Positions 62,580 through 64,000 of a DNA stretch of 64,000 nucleotides are shown here, piece after piece. Origin of the DNA: Ruegeria marisrubri (GTDB lineage Bacteria > Pseudomonadota > Alphaproteobacteria > Rhodobacterales > Rhodobacteraceae); contig NZ_LQBQ01000039.1 of the NCBI RefSeq assembly GCF_001507595.1, forward strand, positions 62,001-126,000, given 5' to 3'. The notes below the pieces were generated by a model. The model made no database searches. It was given only the letters and a program-made list of their open reading frames with translations, and was not told the DNA's origin. The translations under genes were made by a program, and so were the position numbers. Numbering within the stretch: position 1 is the first letter of the stretch; every line of letters begins with the position of its first letter.

Positions 62580-64000
62580 TCAGGCCATGTGAAGTTTCAC
62601 ATATTCGAAATCGCCCGGCTTGTTGTCGATGCCGACCTTGGGCGGGGCGATCCAGCGCGCGTATTGGCCCGGCTCGTAGCAGGGCTTCATCAGCGACTGG
62701 ATGAAATCCCCATCCGCATGGGTGGGCAGCCATTCGGGCATCCCCTTGTCATATTCCGCCCCGCTGACCATCTTGCCCTCGGGATCGAACAGCTTGTCTG
62801 CAAAGACGCCGATCTTGCGATGGAAGGCCTCGTGCGGCAGCTTCAACTCGAAATCGATGCCATGCTTTTCGATGATCTTGTTCCAGCGTCCGACGCCGCC
62901 CGCGGCATCCTTGGTGTAGTCGTCGCGCAGGCGCATGTTGATCGCTGTCAGGGCCGGAACCTCTTTCTGCACCGCCTTGCCGTCTTCCAGGTCCCAGACC
63001 GTGTAGGTGTCGTGCTGCAACTGGTGGTCGTCGGTCAGGCGGTTTTCCATGTAACGGCCCTTGATGCCCGCGTTGAAGGCATTGGCGGCGTTGGTCGAAA
63101 CCTCCTGCCCGAACAGGTCCAGTGACAGGGTGTAGTGCAGGTTCAGCTTTTTCTGGATCAGCGGCAGGTCGATCACGCCCAGGGCGCGGATCCTGCCCAC
63201 GTCATAGGGGTCGTCGATGCCGTTTTCCTTCATCACCTCGCAGGTGCGCTGGATGGTGCGGCCCACGCCGGTTTCGCCGACGAACATGTGATGCGCCTCT
63301 TCGGTCAGCATGAAGCGGCAGGTGCGGCTGAGCGGGTCAAAGCCGGATTGCGCCAGCGATTCCAGCTGCATCTTGCCGTCGCGGTCGGTGAAATAGGTGA
63401 ACATGAAGAAGGACAGCCAGTCGGGCGTTTCCTCGTTGAAGGCGCCCAGCATCCGCGGCGCCTCTTCCGAGCCGGACTGGCGGCGCAGCAGGTCATCGGC
63501 TTCTTCGCGGCCATCGCGGCCGAAATATTTGTGCAGCAGATAGACCATGGCCCACAGGTGGCGGCCCTCTTCGACATTCACCTGGAACAGGTTGCGCATG
63601 TCATAAAGCGACGGCGCGGTCAGCGCCAGCAGGCGCTGCTGTTCGACCGAGGCCGGTTCGGTGTCGCCCTGGATCACGATCAGGCGCTTGAGCAGGTTGC
63701 GGTATTCGCCCGGAACCTCCTGCCATGCAGGCTCGCCCTTGTGCTCGCCGCAGGGGATCACCCGGTCCTCGACCTGAGGGGCCAGCAGCACGCCCCAGCG
63801 ATATTCGGGCATCTTCACATAGTCGAACTTGGCCCAGCCCTTGGGATCGACGCTGACGGCGGTGCGCAGATAGACCAGCGATTCCTGGAAGTTCTGCGGG
63901 ATCAGCTTGTTCCACCAGTCGATATAGCCGGGGTGCCATTTCTCCAGCGCCTTCAGCACCTTCTTGTCCTGGCTCAGGCCCACGTTGTTGGGGATCTGGG
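62580..64000 (-). CDS. boxB: Benzoyl-CoA 2,3-epoxidase oxygenase component BoxB (5' end cut off by window)
   Basis: At least 473 residues are visible. A GTG at 63983 is not the real start: the frame continues to the window edge as IPNNVGLSQDKK, matching the conserved BoxB N-terminal region. The diiron site motifs are NVEEGRHLWAM and LTEEAHHMFVGETG. The C-terminal WIAPPKVGIDNKPGDFEYVK is also typical. BoxB epoxidises benzoyl-CoA using O2 and electrons from BoxA. Confidence 0.95.
   Translation of the reverse strand, partial: QIPNNVGLSQDKKVLKALEKWHPGYIDWWNKLIPQNFQESLVYLRTAVSVDPKGWAKFDYVKMPEYRWGVLLAPQVEDRVIPCGEHKGEPAWQEVPGEYRNLLKRLIVIQGDTEPASVEQQRLLALTAPSLYDMRNLFQVNVEEGRHLWAMVYLLHKYFGRDGREEADDLLRRQSGSEEAPRMLGAFNEETPDWLSFFMFTYFTDRDGKMQLESLAQSGFDPLSRTCRFMLTEEAHHMFVGETGVGRTIQRTCEVMKENGIDDPYDVGRIRALGVIDLPLIQKKLNLHYTLSLDLFGQEVSTNAANAFNAGIKGRYMENRLTDDHQLQHDTYTVWDLEDGKAVQKEVPALTAINMRLRDDYTKDAAGGVGRWNKIIEKHGIDFELKLPHEAFHRKIGVFADKLFDPEGKMVSGAEYDKGMPEWLPTHADGDFIQSLMKPCYEPGQYARWIAPPKVGIDNKPGDFEYVKLHMA

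Overview
The window looks like a chromosomal segment of a marine alphaproteobacterium of the Roseobacter group (Rhodobacterales). The reasons are the high GC content, many 4-bp ATGA gene overlaps, the TTAA-N7-TTAA (CtrA-type) sites, and the gene families present: a box benzoyl-CoA epoxidase cluster, a glycine-cleavage island and YjbH/YjbF-type exopolysaccharide genes. The genus cannot be fixed from sequence alone.

Layout. Positions 1-12427 are an exopolysaccharide (EPS) locus. It holds the end of a probable beta-helix protein, a minus-strand run (GumK-like glycosyltransferase, Wzx-like flippase, acyltransferase 3, Wzy-like polymerase, sulfotransferase), two plus-strand GT4 glycosyltransferases, a WcaJ/ExoY-type initiating sugar transferase, a PPP-type phosphatase and the yjbH-yjbF pair. 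Two perfect TTAA-N7-TTAA sites sit in its promoter regions. A class V aminotransferase and tRNA-Val(TAC) follow. From 14032 to about 22.7 kb the DNA is accessory: gene-poor stretches, an unrecognised two-gene module (membrane protein plus PD-(D/E)XK-like protein) that appears frameshifted and amber-interrupted, then a ZrgA-type zinc-uptake cassette (DUF2796 protein, ABC ATPase, FtsX-like permease, secreted protein, DUF3299 protein) bracketed by a 26-bp direct repeat, and a gene fragment.

From tRNA-Pro(CGG) onward the DNA is mostly core. It carries an RlmL-like RNA methyltransferase and the complete Na+-translocating NADH:quinone reductase operon nqrABCDEF with a terminator. Next comes a minus-strand nucleotide-sugar pair (TviB-like dehydrogenase, UDP-glucuronate 4-epimerase type) and a CBS protein, then apbE and nqrM, which mature the same Nqr complex. 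A sulfatase, a sphingosine-phosphate-lyase-like PLP enzyme, a DUF819 membrane protein and an XRE-cupin regulator follow. The glycine island is lpd-lipA-Na+/alanine-glycine symporter-gcvT-gcvH-gcvP plus a GlxA-type AraC regulator.

After two small secreted-protein genes, a second EPS module (51353-56831) encodes a WecA-like phosphotransferase, an RfaH/NusG-like factor, a Wza-like export protein and a Wzc-like co-polymerase. An IS3-family remnant abuts tRNA-Arg(CCT). The right end has a LacI-family regulator, a YcaQ-like protein, and the aerobic benzoyl-CoA cluster boxB-(small Cys4 protein)-boxA-boxR, with boxB running off the window.

Functionally, the two EPS modules and the sugar-nucleotide genes together could make, polymerise and export an acidic, possibly sulfated and acylated, polysaccharide. 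ApbE and NqrM serve Nqr. LipA and Lpd serve the lipoylated H protein of glycine cleavage. BoxR is expected to control boxAB. The most novel material is the accessory stretch at 14-22.7 kb.
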